A stretch of 64,000 bases of DNA from Sphingobacteriales bacterium (GCA_024642285.1 JAHEBJ010000008.1:1-64000), one strand, 5' to 3'. Shown: positions 9,621 to 19,095, numbered from the stretch's first letter. Notes: generated from the sequence alone by a model not told the origin. Numbers and translations are program-made.

Positions 9621-10454
9621 ATGGAAGCAAATAAAATATTAAGCGCCGATGTACTCGACATCATATTTGATGGAAAGAACAAAGAATATGGCGCTTATGC
9701 TTTGCGTAAGAGTTATAAAAAGACGCTTACCAAAGCACTTATCATTACCGGGGCTTCTTTGCTGTTAATTTTAGCAGGAACGATTTTTGCTAATATTATC
9801 GAAAAGAATTCCGGTAAAAAAGATTTTAAGGTAGTGGATACCGAGATGGCAAAGTTAAAGGCGGAAGAACCACCACCACCACCACCACCACCACCACCAC
9901 CGCCGCCAGAACCACCACCACCACCAGAGATTAATCAGGTAAAGTTTACACCTCCTAAAATTGTGAAAGATGAAGAGGTTAAACCTGAAGAAAAAATTCA
10001 GGAAATTAAGGAAGACCAGGTGATTAGTACAAAAACTGTTGAAAGTGAAAACAAAATACAGATCGTACAGGCTCCGGTAGAAGAGAAAGGAACCAAAGTA
10101 GTAGAGGTGAAGAAAGTAGATTATGAAAATGAAATTTTTACTAAGGTGGAAGTGGAAGCCGGGTTCCCGGGAGGAGAAGATGCGTGGCGGAACTATTTGC
10201 GTAAAACATTGAACGCAAATACGCCGGTAGATTATGGCGCAAGCGGAGGTAAATACACTGTTATCGTAAAGTTTGTGGTTAGCAGAGATGGTAGTTTGAG
10301 CGATGTGAAGTGTGAAAACGATCCAGGATTTGGAATGTGTGAAGAAGCAGTTAGGGTAATTAAAAAAACCAAGAACTGGATTCCGGCCATACAAAACGGA
10401 CGTAACGTAAATGCTTATCGTCGCCAGCCAATCACTTTCCTGGTAGAAGATTAA
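9621..10454 (+). CDS. tonB: Energy transducer TonB
   Basis: Periplasm-spanning protein that passes ExbB/ExbD energy to outer-membrane receptors (277 aa). The order is a cytoplasmic N-terminus with FDGKNKEYGAYALRKSY (typical of Bacteroidota TonB), one membrane helix near residues 33-52 (ALIITGASLLLILAGTIFAN), a proline tract of 13 Pro, one Glu, then 5 Pro, a charged linker, and a C-terminal TonB domain with VVSRDGSLSDVKCENDPGFG and the strand near the end. The Pro tract is encoded by a nearly pure CCA triplet repeat at 9870-9926. A terminator follows 23 bp after the stop. Confidence 0.94.
   Translation: MEANKILSADVLDIIFDGKNKEYGAYALRKSYKKTLTKALIITGASLLLILAGTIFANIIEKNSGKKDFKVVDTEMAKLKAEEPPPPPPPPPPPPPEPPPPPEINQVKFTPPKIVKDEEVKPEEKIQEIKEDQVISTKTVESENKIQIVQAPVEEKGTKVVEVKKVDYENEIFTKVEVEAGFPGGEDAWRNYLRKTLNANTPVDYGASGGKYTVIVKFVVSRDGSLSDVKCENDPGFGMCEEAVRVIKKTKNWIPAIQNGRNVNAYRRQPITFLVED
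9870..9926 (+). repeat. In-frame CCA triplet repeat within tonB
   Basis: Ten CCA codons, two CCG, one CCA, one GAA, then five CCA codons. It encodes the rigid proline spacer of TonB. A triplet repeat can gain or lose units without a frameshift, so length variation between strains would change the reach of the protein across the periplasm. Confidence 0.85.
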
Positions 10455-10477
10455 TTTAAGAAATATAGTTTAGAGCA

Positions 10478-10508
10478 ATCCTCCCGATTTTATCTGGAGG
10501 ATTTTTTT
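10478..10508 (+). terminator. Rho-independent terminator after tonB
   Basis: ATCCTCC (10478-10484) pairs perfectly with GGAGGAT (10496-10502) around an 11-nt loop, followed by a run of T residues to 10508. It lies 23 bp past the tonB stop and separates the third exbD from the first four genes of the cluster. Confidence 0.8.
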
Positions 10509-10551
10509 ATGGAAAATTATCAACTATCCATCTCAGTATAAATTTATTGTT

Positions 10552-11076
10552 ATGGCAGAAATAGAAACCAGCCGATTAAAAAAAAGAAAAAGAAAATTTA
10601 TCAAAAGAAGTACCCGTGTTGATCTTACGCCAATGGTTGACCTTGGTTTTTTGTTGATCACATTTTTTGTGTTTACCACAACCATGTCGGTAAAAACGGC
10701 CATGAATATTAATATGCCAATTGATAAAGACGGCATTAAGGATGATGTTTGCGAATCCTGTGTACTCACCGTTTTATTGGAAAAAGACAACCGGATTATT
10801 TACTATAAAGGCGCAGCGGAGAACAATCCGGAAATAAAACAAACCGGCTATGCTCCAGCGGAAATCAGAAAGGTGCTGATGGATAAAATGTATAAGGTTG
10901 AAAAAATGAGAGGCAAGAAAGAATCATTTATCCTTATTATCAAACCAACGGCAGCCAGCAGTTTTAAAAATTTTGTTGATATAACCGACGAGGCTACTAT
11001 CTGCAATATCAAGCGTTACTATATTGATGAAATAAAATATGCAGATAAACAGATACTGGAAAAGAATTTCTACTAA
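10552..11076 (+). CDS. exbD: Biopolymer transport protein ExbD/TolR, copy 3
   Basis: Third ExbD-type subunit (174 aa). A very basic N-terminus (RLKKRKRKFIKRSTR) precedes VDLTPMVDLGFLLITFFVF with the conserved membrane Asp. The periplasmic part is short and ends in a charged helix. It lies beyond the terminator that follows tonB, so it needs readthrough or its own promoter; TAAATTTA at 10539-10546 is a one-mismatch -7 box 5 nt before the ATG. It might pair with the same ExbB as an alternative to copies 1 and 2. Confidence 0.92.
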   Translation: MAEIETSRLKKRKRKFIKRSTRVDLTPMVDLGFLLITFFVFTTTMSVKTAMNINMPIDKDGIKDDVCESCVLTVLLEKDNRIIYYKGAAENNPEIKQTGYAPAEIRKVLMDKMYKVEKMRGKKESFILIIKPTAASSFKNFVDITDEATICNIKRYYIDEIKYADKQILEKNFY

Positions 11077-11103
11077 GTTAACTGCATAAGCAGGCACAGT
11101 TGG

Positions 11104-11111
11104 TATCTTTG
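11104..11111 (+). promoter_or_regulatory. Promoter -7 box of mnmE
   Basis: TATCTTTG is an exact TAnnTTTG match only 4 nt before the mnmE ATG. Transcription would start at or next to the start codon, giving a leaderless mRNA. No clear -33 TTG is seen at the expected distance. Confidence 0.6.
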
Positions 11112-11115
11112 CCGC

Positions 11116-12498
11116 ATGGCCAATCAAATAACAGGATGGGAAGATACTATTGTAGCACTCGCTACACCTTCAGGCATTGGAGCCATAGGCGTTATTCGTT
11201 TGAGTGGCACCAAAGCCATTTATATTGCAAATAAATTATTCCCTTCTAAAGATTTAAGCAAACAAAAGACGCATACCATCCATGTTGGTTTTATCAAAGA
11301 AGATGATGTGGATATTGATGAAGTAGTTATTTCCATCTTTAAAAATCCAAAAAGTTATACCGGAGAAGACGTGATAGAAATTGGCTGCCATGGCAGTCCG
11401 TTTGTGCAGCAGCAGATCATTCAGGCCTGCATACGTAAAGGAGCAAGATTGGCAATAGCCGGAGAATTTACGCAGCGTGCTTTTTTAAATGGAAGGCTAG
11501 ATCTTACCCAGGCAGAAGCAGTTGCAGATATTATTGCTTCCAATACTGCAGCATCGCAAAAGACTGCCCTGCACAATATGCGTGGCGGGTTCAGCCATAT
11601 TCTAAAAGATCTCCGGGAAAATCTAATCAAGTTTTCTGCATTGATAGAACTGGAACTGGATTTTAGCCAGGAAGATGTAGAGTTTGCCGATCGTGGAAAA
11701 TTTTATGAACTGATAAATTCAGCATCAACAGTTACTAAGAATTTACTTCAATCATTCAAGCTCGGTAACGTAATAAAGAATGGTGTAAGTGTAGCCATCA
11801 TAGGCAAACCGAATGCAGGCAAAAGTACTTTGCTGAATACATTACTGAATGAGAACAGAGCCATAGTAAGTGAAATCGCCGGTACAACAAGAGATACTGT
11901 TGAAGAAGTAATTAATATTGAAGGAATTTTGTTCAGGCTGATAGATACTGCAGGCATACGTGAACACAGTACTGATGTTATTGAGTTAATTGGTATTGAA
12001 AAGGCGAGGGAGAAAATAAAGCAATCAGATGAAGTGATTTACTTGTTTGATGTAAATACTGAATCAAATGAAGATATTTCAACAGCCAAAAAACTGATTG
12101 AAGACAGCAATAAAAATTTTATACTTGTTGGAAATAAAACGGATGTACCAGGTGAAGAAAAGGCCGCTGCAAAATTTGCTGGAAACGAAGTGATTTTTAT
12201 TTCGGCAAAAGGCATTTCCAATATTGATGCTTTAAAAAATACGCTTGTTAATAAAGTTGTTCAGGGAAATATTAATTCTGAGAATACCATAATCACCAAC
12301 ACAAGGCATTACGAAGCTTTGAGAGAAGTTGATAAATCACTTATCGATATTAAAGCCGGATTAGATAACAGCATCCCCGGTGATCTGCTGGCTTTGGATA
12401 TCAGGCGATGCCTGCATTATATCTCCGAAATCACAGGGGATATTACTAATGAAAACGTGTTGGATTTTATTTTCTCCAAATTCTGTATCGGAAAGTAA
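11116..12498 (+). CDS. mnmE: tRNA modification GTPase MnmE
   Basis: With MnmG it installs the carboxymethylaminomethyl group on U34 of certain tRNAs (460 aa, normal length). It has the N-terminal tetrahydrofolate-binding domain (DTIVALATPSGIGAIGVIRLSG), a helical domain interrupted by a G domain with the P-loop GKPNAGKST at residues 230-238, the switch II DTAG and the NKTD-type motif GNKTDVP. The C-terminal Cys motif FCIGK, needed for activity, is intact. It is transcribed from its own promoter right after the ExbD gene. The downstream 185 bp before the cyclase gene contain no clear terminator. Confidence 0.98.
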   Translation: MANQITGWEDTIVALATPSGIGAIGVIRLSGTKAIYIANKLFPSKDLSKQKTHTIHVGFIKEDDVDIDEVVISIFKNPKSYTGEDVIEIGCHGSPFVQQQIIQACIRKGARLAIAGEFTQRAFLNGRLDLTQAEAVADIIASNTAASQKTALHNMRGGFSHILKDLRENLIKFSALIELELDFSQEDVEFADRGKFYELINSASTVTKNLLQSFKLGNVIKNGVSVAIIGKPNAGKSTLLNTLLNENRAIVSEIAGTTRDTVEEVINIEGILFRLIDTAGIREHSTDVIELIGIEKAREKIKQSDEVIYLFDVNTESNEDISTAKKLIEDSNKNFILVGNKTDVPGEEKAAAKFAGNEVIFISAKGISNIDALKNTLVNKVVQGNINSENTIITNTRHYEALREVDKSLIDIKAGLDNSIPGDLLALDIRRCLHYISEITGDITNENVLDFIFSKFCIGK

Positions 12499-12683
12499 AA
12501 CTCTGAGCCTTTCAGGTAGTTTGAGTACCCGGCAGGAATTATTACCAGTAATGTTTACACGCTTCATGCTCTGCCATCAGCTGTCAATCTTACATTTTTG
12601 TTCACTTTTTTTTCATCAAAATGTTGAAATTTTCCAATTAGGGCACTTTTAAATAAAAAAGCTGGCCACAAAAACTGCAGATT

Positions 12684-14837
12684 ATGGATATTAATTCTTA
12701 TTTTTCAGGTATGTCCCAAACTCGCCAGCTTGCTGCTATTATGTTTACCGATATTGTAGGTTACACTGCAATGATGGGAAACGATGAACAAAAGGCCTTT
12801 GAACTTTTGCGCAAAAACAGGGAAATTCAAAAACCTATTATCGAGGAATTTGGTGGCCAATGGATAAAAGAACTGGGCGATGGTGTGATGGCGAGTTTTT
12901 CGGCAGCAAGCAATGCTGTATATGCGGCAATAAAAATTCAGGAAGCTTGTTTCAAGTCAAAAACGCTGGAATTACGAATTGGAATTCATCAGGGCGAAGT
13001 TGTTTTTGAAAACGAGGATGTGTTTGGCGACCCGGTAAATATTGCCTCCCGACTTCAGGCACTGGCACCACCCTCAGGTATATTTGTTTCCGGATCTGTT
13101 CATCGCAATATTGCCAATAAGAATGACATACGTGCTGAATTTGTAAGAACGGAAAATCTAAAAAATGTTAAAGAACCCATTCAGGTTTACAAAATATTTT
13201 CTGCAGGAAATGAAGTAAATGAAACAATAACCAAAAGGTTGATCAACTCTTCTATTGTTCCGGAGTATGATTATGATGTACACATAAGTTATCGGTATAA
13301 CGATAATAATTACGACGGCTGGGTAACTGAGTTTGTTGAAAAATTAAATCAGGAATTAAGCGCAACACTAAAAGACAAGCTTACCATTTTTTTTGATAAG
13401 AGTCCTGAGGATAAACGCCAGGGGTTTGAAAATGAAGATGGATCAATCAGTCCAAAAATAAATTCACTGATATTTATTCCAATCATCTCACAAACTTATT
13501 GCGACGAATCTTCTCCGGTTTGGAAGAGTGAATTCAAAGTATTTCAGGAAGAAATAAAAAATGACAGCTTTGGCGGAGAAATAGTGTTACCAAATGGAAA
13601 TAATGCATCGAGGGTAATACCCGTTAAAATTCATGATATAGAAACGGCGGATATCAAATTGCTTGAATCAGAACTGTTGGGAGGATTGCGGTCAATTGAT
13701 TTTATTTATCGGGAACAAGGAATAAACAGACCTCTGCATCCCACAGATGATGACAAGCACGATAATCCTAAGCGACCAATGTACCGGAACCAGATAAATA
13801 AACTGGCTAATGTAATCAAAGAAATAATTTTAGGAATAAAATTAAAACAACAAGGCCGCCCAGCTGAAACTGATGCTGTTGCTCCAACTGCCCGACAAAT
13901 TGTTCCCAATGTTATATCAACCGCATTGTCATCATCTTTAAATGTTCAGGTTATTAACAGGCAACGGCCTAATATTTATCTTGCCTGGACTTCTAATGAT
14001 CTTAAAGAAAGCCGGGAGGAAATGGCGATTGTTTTGCAGAAAGCAGGGTTTAATGTTCTTCCATCAGTTGATTGTCCTGCAGATGATGAATCATTTAAAG
14101 AAAAAACTACCGAGGAACTGGAAAAATGTGTTTGTTCGTTACACATGCTTAGTGGTGAGTTTGGCCGGCGTTTTGAAGCAGATGATGAAGTTTCATTTCC
14201 TCAGTATCAATTTTTGCAGGCAAAAAAGAATATTGAAGCAGCAGGATCTGAATTCAATGTTTTTGTTTGGCAATTGCCTGATAGTACAACTGTTGTTAAA
14301 CCAGCTCAGGGAGAATTTATCAAGTACATCCGCAATAATATTACCCGCAATATGATGTTTTCCAATAGCCTTGGGGCTATGCAGCTTGTAGATGATATGA
14401 GAGTGGTGATGATGAAGCAGGACGCAAAAGTGTACGATTCCATTGATACCGATATCTTCTTTATTTTCAACCAACAGGATGAAGTTGAAGCAAATGTTAT
14501 CATTGATAAATTAAGCCAGGAGTTTCCGGTTGAAACCATGAACATTCTGCCAGAAGGAGAAGACTCATATCGGGAGATGTCGTCGCAACAGATACCTAAA
14601 AGTAAATTGGCTGTAGTATATTTTAAATATGCAGCGGATTGGGCGCTTCCATTTATTAAACAAATTTGGAAACAGGTGGGCGGCGCTTCATCACCAACAC
14701 CCATGTTCCTTGTTGGTGAAGATAATCCTCAAAGTAACCTGGCACGTAATTTCAAAGCGCCACGTGTTATCTCATCCATAGTTCCTAAAGAAACCATTCC
14801 CTCAGAAGTAAAGAAAGTATTTGATAATATAAATTGA
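12684..14837 (+). CDS. Class III nucleotide cyclase fused to TIR-like domains
   Basis: 717-aa multidomain protein. Residues about 14-175 form a class III adenylate/guanylate cyclase domain: metal-binding D23 (FTDIVGYT) and D66 (LGDGVMASF), K62 and D116 at the positions that select adenine in adenylate cyclases, and transition-state N119 and R123 (GDPVNIASR). All catalytic positions look intact, so cAMP synthesis is the simplest guess. Residues about 195-390 resemble a TIR domain (DVHISYRYND, IFFDKSPED, then W280-K-S-E283 in the place of the TIR W..E catalytic motif). Residues about 428-575 look like a second TIR/DUF4062-like Rossmann domain (IYLAWTSNDLKESREEM), and 590-717 a third receiver-like alpha/beta domain. 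No membrane helix is seen. An internal ATG at 12711 is an equally good start because many cyclases of this type begin there. It leads the unusual gene block together with the STAND genes downstream. No exact TAnnTTTG box lies upstream. Family labels are from motif recognition, not a search. Confidence 0.8.
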   Translation: MDINSYFSGMSQTRQLAAIMFTDIVGYTAMMGNDEQKAFELLRKNREIQKPIIEEFGGQWIKELGDGVMASFSAASNAVYAAIKIQEACFKSKTLELRIGIHQGEVVFENEDVFGDPVNIASRLQALAPPSGIFVSGSVHRNIANKNDIRAEFVRTENLKNVKEPIQVYKIFSAGNEVNETITKRLINSSIVPEYDYDVHISYRYNDNNYDGWVTEFVEKLNQELSATLKDKLTIFFDKSPEDKRQGFENEDGSISPKINSLIFIPIISQTYCDESSPVWKSEFKVFQEEIKNDSFGGEIVLPNGNNASRVIPVKIHDIETADIKLLESELLGGLRSIDFIYREQGINRPLHPTDDDKHDNPKRPMYRNQINKLANVIKEIILGIKLKQQGRPAETDAVAPTARQIVPNVISTALSSSLNVQVINRQRPNIYLAWTSNDLKESREEMAIVLQKAGFNVLPSVDCPADDESFKEKTTEELEKCVCSLHMLSGEFGRRFEADDEVSFPQYQFLQAKKNIEAAGSEFNVFVWQLPDSTTVVKPAQGEFIKYIRNNITRNMMFSNSLGAMQLVDDMRVVMMKQDAKVYDSIDTDIFFIFNQQDEVEANVIIDKLSQEFPVETMNILPEGEDSYREMSSQQIPKSKLAVVYFKYAADWALPFIKQIWKQVGGASSPTPMFLVGEDNPQSNLARNFKAPRVISSIVPKETIPSEVKKVFDNIN

Positions 14838-14909
14838 CAGGTAATTTTTATTTGTCACCAGAATTAAATTGTTCGATTGTAATTAATTGTGAATTAAGGT
14901 AAGTAAAAA

Positions 14910-14936
14910 CTGATCTGTAAGTTTACAGGCTGATCT
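14910..14936. promoter_or_regulatory. Palindrome with flanking direct repeats upstream of the STAND genes
   Basis: CTGTAA-GT-TTACAG (14915-14928) is a perfect inverted repeat, and CTGATCT occurs on both sides at 14910-14916 and 14930-14936, start to start 20 bp apart (two helical turns). A one-mismatch -7 box TAAGTTTA overlaps the palindrome at 14918-14925. The arrangement looks like an operator placed over a promoter for the STAND genes. The regulator is unknown. Confidence 0.4.
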
Positions 14937-15048
14937 AGCAGATTTTGGGTTTTATGCAAAATATTTCAGCAGATAATTAAAACAATTTTATTTGATTGGA
15001 TCAATTGATCTGATCAAACTTTTATCTAATAAAGAATACGTTACCAGG

Positions 15049-18000
15049 ATGTTTGAAGCAGAGCAGATTTGCCCATACACAGGTTTAAGATCCTTTACTG
15101 AGGATGAATCACTTTATTTTAAAGGGAGAGAGGAAGATATTGACCATGCTACAGAACAACTGCAACGAAACAAATTTCTCATGCTCACAGGAGCATCCGG
15201 AGACGGTAAGTCTTCACTCATTTATGCGGGTATAATCCCAAATGCGAGGGCAGGGTTTTTAAAATCAAAATATACGAATTGGTGTGTAGCCGATTTCAGG
15301 CCCGAACGAACTCCCTTCGATAATTTATGTAGTTCAATAGCCCGGCAATTAGGTATAAGTAATACCAGCTCTGTTCAATCGGAATTAAATCATGGGTTCT
15401 CTGCTGTAATTGATCTTTATAAAAACTCAAAAAGGCATATTGATACAAATTCGGCAACCTGGAAATCAGCTGATGATAACGGGAAAGCTGAATTAAAAAG
15501 AGAAGCTGCCAATCTGATCATCCTCATCGATCAGTTCGAAGAGTTTTTTACCAATCCTGAAAATTATCACAAAGGAGTGCCTTCACGTGATGCTAATCTT
15601 GTACTTAATTTATTACTGGAAACAGCCCGTATTGCTCATGAAGAGGATTTGCCGGTTTATGTCGTGTTCACTATGCGGTCTGATTATATCGGGCAATGTG
15701 CAGCGTTCAGGGGTTTACCCGAGTATATCGGTTTCTCCCAGTTTTTTGTGCCCCGGCTAAACCGTACCCAATTGCAGAATGTTATTGAAGAACCGGCGGT
15801 ATTAAGTGCTAATAAAATAACCAGGCGGTTAACAGAAAGGTTGATTCACGATTTAACTGAAGGGGTAGATCAGCTTCCTATTTTACAGCATGCCTTAAAC
15901 CAGATATGGCATGCAGCAGATAACGGAAAAGAGGAAATGGATCTCCTTCATTATGCCATGGTTGGAGGTATGCCGGTAAACGAATTACCCGATAACAGGA
16001 TTGAAAAATATAATGAATGGTTTGCCGGCCTGCCGGATGCAATTAAAGCCTGTTATCATAAACCAAACCTTCAAAATGTATTGGACACACATACCAACAA
16101 ATTATATGAGCAGGCCAAAGCATATTATAGTGAGAAAACAGGCAAGGAGATTTCTGATGAGGATACAAAAAAAATAATAAAAGTTGCTTTTATCTGCCTT
16201 ACAAAAATTGACCAGGGCCGTGCTGTTAGAAACCGTATGACACTTCAGGAGATTACCAACATTATTGGTGATCCGGCATTCGGCACACAGGAAGTGGGCG
16301 CTGTACTAAATATTTTCAGGGAACCGGGTAATACATTTATTCATCCTTTTATTTTAGAAGATCAGGCCAGCCGGCAACTTAATGATAACACGGTTTTGGA
16401 TATAACTCACGAAAGTTTGATACGTAACTGGGCTTACCTGGAACAGTGGGCTAAGGAAGAATTTGACAATTATAATATTTCGCTCGATTTTGAACAACAA
16501 TTAAACAGGTGGGTAGAAAGCGATAAGTCAAAAAATTTTCTGTTGTCTATTGGGCCACTTACATATTTTGAAAATTGGCTCAATACCACCAGGCCCAATG
16601 CATATTGGATAGCCCGTTACCTGCCAGACGATACGGAAAAGGATAAAAAATTGGCGAACGCAAAACAGGTGCTGAGCAATGCGAATGAATTTCTGAAGCA
16701 GAGCGCTGGTAAACATGTAATAACCCGTACAATCATGCGATATGGGCCAAAACGTATTGCTGCCGTTTTTGCTTTACTGGCAATAGTTTTACTCAGTTCA
16801 TTTGCGGTTCGTAATTATTTCAAACGGCAAAATGGGGCTGTGCTTGCAAACCTTAAAGAACAGACTTTTGAAATTGCCAACGAATCTAAACTTAGTCTTG
16901 AGTTTCCAATACCGGCAATAACCGAACAGTTAATGGGCGAAAATTTTACGATACCGGAATTAATTGAAGCCATTAAGGATCCTAAACAAAAAATTAAAAT
17001 TGCTACAGGTATTGCAACCCAGATGGTAAAGCAGGGACGTTATGAGCCGCAAAAAGAAATATTTGAAAGCCTTTCCATCGCAGATAGTTTACTTGAAGTT
17101 CTGGAACTGCCCGTTACAGGTAAGGATTACGCTGACAGATTTAAGTTACTATATGATTATTCCGTAACTGCCGGACTTGCTTACTATTTTAACAATAACC
17201 AAAAGCTGGAAAATTTAGTTAAGCGTAATGCTAATCGATCAGCAAAATGGGCGCTGCATATTTTTCAGCAGCAACCCGAAGATTTCGACAATATCCAGTT
17301 GTTAAGCCTGGCACTTGATAATGGTATAAGTAACAAAATATTTTCAGCAACAGAAATAATTGAGCTGTTAAAAATTATTTCCCCATTCGAAAACGAAACT
17401 GCTACATCATGGCTCAAAAAAAATTATGACCGGGATAAAGTATTGATTAGGGGTAGTAATAATTATGGCCCCCGGTTTAACGGACTGTACCAGGACCTTG
17501 CATACCTGTACGCTGCCTCCGGAAAGCCAGATATGGTTTTGCGCTGCATGGATAGCTTGCTTCAGTACCAGGCAGGCTTTCATCTAAATGACTACGCAAC
17601 GCATATCGAAAATGCATCCAATATCGCCGCAGTATTTTATACCTACGGTACAACTGATTACCTGGATGAATTTGTAACAGGTTACTGCAACCGGAAAAAT
17701 ATAGGCAAAGTAGAATTCTATAATCGCCTGGTTTCAGCGTCTATGACAGATATTCGGTTACAAGGTAATTTGAATTTTTCTGCCGGGGGAGGCGGGCAAA
17801 TATTTTCGAACCTGAGTATTAAATTCTCAAGCGATCAAATGCTTTCTTTTTTCTTTGATTTATTGAAAACAGAAATTTTAAAATCAAAAGACAGTAACGA
17901 GTTGAATTTCAATATGGCAGTATCACTTAAAAACGAGGGCTCTTTATCTGCATACCGTAGTAATATAAGAGGAGCAAAAAAAAGCCAGACTGACGAAATG

Positions 18001-19095
18001 TTTAAAGCAGCCGTTGAATACTTCCGGAAAGTACCGATATATTATTTAAACGAGTCTGTTTCTGTTGTGGGGGGGTCAGGTGCTGATATTATTAACATGC
18101 CCCGGAAATTCCTTTTTCTCTATCCCGACTTTCGGGTTCCCTTTCATCCTTTCGAACCCCGCTCATTGGTTCAGTTTTTCTGTTCTTCTGAATTTATTGC
18201 TTATGTTTTGAACCATAACCTTTTTGATATTTTGTATCTAAACCAGGATGATCTTAAGTTCTTCGAGCTATGGTTTTTGGATTATCAATTGGCAATGTGT
18301 TCACGTGATTTATTCCTCCGTGATCAGATGCCTGCTTTTGTAATGGAGGAGTTAGCTGCGAAACTGGAAACAAGAAACGCAAACAATTCTGTAGATCTTA
18401 ATATTCTTTATCTCCACCTCAGCGATCAGGCCTTTAATAAAAATGATACTGCTAATGGCATTAAGTACCTGGAAAGGATAAGGCAGGATAAGCTGCTCAA
18501 TGCATTTCAATATATCAATATCAATTTTGCAAACTCCTATTCTTTTGAATTGGTAGGGAAGGCTATCGCAGATTTAGCTGCACACAATCAATTTGATCAG
18601 GCCTATCGCTTGCTGAATGTATTTAAGAAAGAAATTAACCGGTCTTCTCTATATGGTTATGCCGGCCAGCTGGTTTCGTTAAATTATAAACAACCCGGTA
18701 CAGCAATGCGCTTATTGGACTCTGCGAAAATTGAAATGAACAGGCTTGATAACTCTGCTGTTTTTCAACCTAACCGCCACCAGGTTGCTATTGCACTGAT
18801 GTATCTGGATCCGGATAAAAGTTCTAAAGAAGCGAATCGTACTATAAAAAATTCATTTGGCAAGTTTGCGGCATTTACCAGATTTAGTAAAGCCTACGCA
18901 TTTCAAGGGGATTTGTTTCAAGCTACGCAACAAATTCCGGACCTGATTTCCACGTCGGATAAAGCATTTTTTATTCAAAGCATTGTTGAAGGATTTAATA
19001 AAACAAAAAGCAGAAAGAAAGATTGGGAGAAATTCAAAAATAACGAACTCATTTTTGCACGCAGGTTTCTTCCGTATGTAAATGAAAATAATTAA
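15049..19095 (+). CDS. STAND-type ATPase (nSTAND1-like) with mid-protein TM, copy A
   Basis: 1348-aa protein. The N-terminal half is a STAND P-loop NTPase of the nSTAND1 type: CPYTGLRSF and YFKGRE lead-in, Walker A GASGDGKSS (K54), Walker B LIDQFEEFF (D161), sensor-like TMRSDYIGQC, GVDQLPILQHAL, and the winged-helix element DITHESLIRNW. One hydrophobic helix follows at about 570-587. The remaining 760 residues are mostly helical with TPR-like stretches (YLYAASGKPDMVLRC) and match no domain I know. Typical nSTAND1 proteins carry WD40 repeats there instead. Start: the frame is open to a TTG at 14992, but the ATG at 15049 gives an N-terminus aligning with copy B residue for residue, with Lys54 and Arg569 at the same numbers in both. 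The next gene begins directly after the stop. Likely a regulated molecular switch that senses a signal through its C-terminus; the signal is not known. Confidence 0.82.
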   Translation: MFEAEQICPYTGLRSFTEDESLYFKGREEDIDHATEQLQRNKFLMLTGASGDGKSSLIYAGIIPNARAGFLKSKYTNWCVADFRPERTPFDNLCSSIARQLGISNTSSVQSELNHGFSAVIDLYKNSKRHIDTNSATWKSADDNGKAELKREAANLIILIDQFEEFFTNPENYHKGVPSRDANLVLNLLLETARIAHEEDLPVYVVFTMRSDYIGQCAAFRGLPEYIGFSQFFVPRLNRTQLQNVIEEPAVLSANKITRRLTERLIHDLTEGVDQLPILQHALNQIWHAADNGKEEMDLLHYAMVGGMPVNELPDNRIEKYNEWFAGLPDAIKACYHKPNLQNVLDTHTNKLYEQAKAYYSEKTGKEISDEDTKKIIKVAFICLTKIDQGRAVRNRMTLQEITNIIGDPAFGTQEVGAVLNIFREPGNTFIHPFILEDQASRQLNDNTVLDITHESLIRNWAYLEQWAKEEFDNYNISLDFEQQLNRWVESDKSKNFLLSIGPLTYFENWLNTTRPNAYWIARYLPDDTEKDKKLANAKQVLSNANEFLKQSAGKHVITRTIMRYGPKRIAAVFALLAIVLLSSFAVRNYFKRQNGAVLANLKEQTFEIANESKLSLEFPIPAITEQLMGENFTIPELIEAIKDPKQKIKIATGIATQMVKQGRYEPQKEIFESLSIADSLLEVLELPVTGKDYADRFKLLYDYSVTAGLAYYFNNNQKLENLVKRNANRSAKWALHIFQQQPEDFDNIQLLSLALDNGISNKIFSATEIIELLKIISPFENETATSWLKKNYDRDKVLIRGSNNYGPRFNGLYQDLAYLYAASGKPDMVLRCMDSLLQYQAGFHLNDYATHIENASNIAAVFYTYGTTDYLDEFVTGYCNRKNIGKVEFYNRLVSASMTDIRLQGNLNFSAGGGGQIFSNLSIKFSSDQMLSFFFDLLKTEILKSKDSNELNFNMAVSLKNEGSLSAYRSNIRGAKKSQTDEMFKAAVEYFRKVPIYYLNESVSVVGGSGADIINMPRKFLFLYPDFRVPFHPFEPRSLVQFFCSSEFIAYVLNHNLFDILYLNQDDLKFFELWFLDYQLAMCSRDLFLRDQMPAFVMEELAAKLETRNANNSVDLNILYLHLSDQAFNKNDTANGIKYLERIRQDKLLNAFQYININFANSYSFELVGKAIADLAAHNQFDQAYRLLNVFKKEINRSSLYGYAGQLVSLNYKQPGTAMRLLDSAKIEMNRLDNSAVFQPNRHQVAIALMYLDPDKSSKEANRTIKNSFGKFAAFTRFSKAYAFQGDLFQATQQIPDLISTSDKAFFIQSIVEGFNKTKSRKKDWEKFKNNELIFARRFLPYVNENN

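Noticed and set aside
9855-10394. 179-aa minus-strand frame with a tryptophan run
   Set aside because: The Trp run is just the antisense of the CCA repeat in tonB.
12380-12652. 90-aa frame overlapping the end of mnmE
   Set aside because: It lies out of frame over the mnmE 3' end, lacks any recognisable feature and has low-complexity ends.
14992-15048. TTG start giving STAND copy A 19 extra residues
   Set aside because: The ATG at 15049 gives an N-terminus and residue numbering identical to copy B; the extension has no counterpart.
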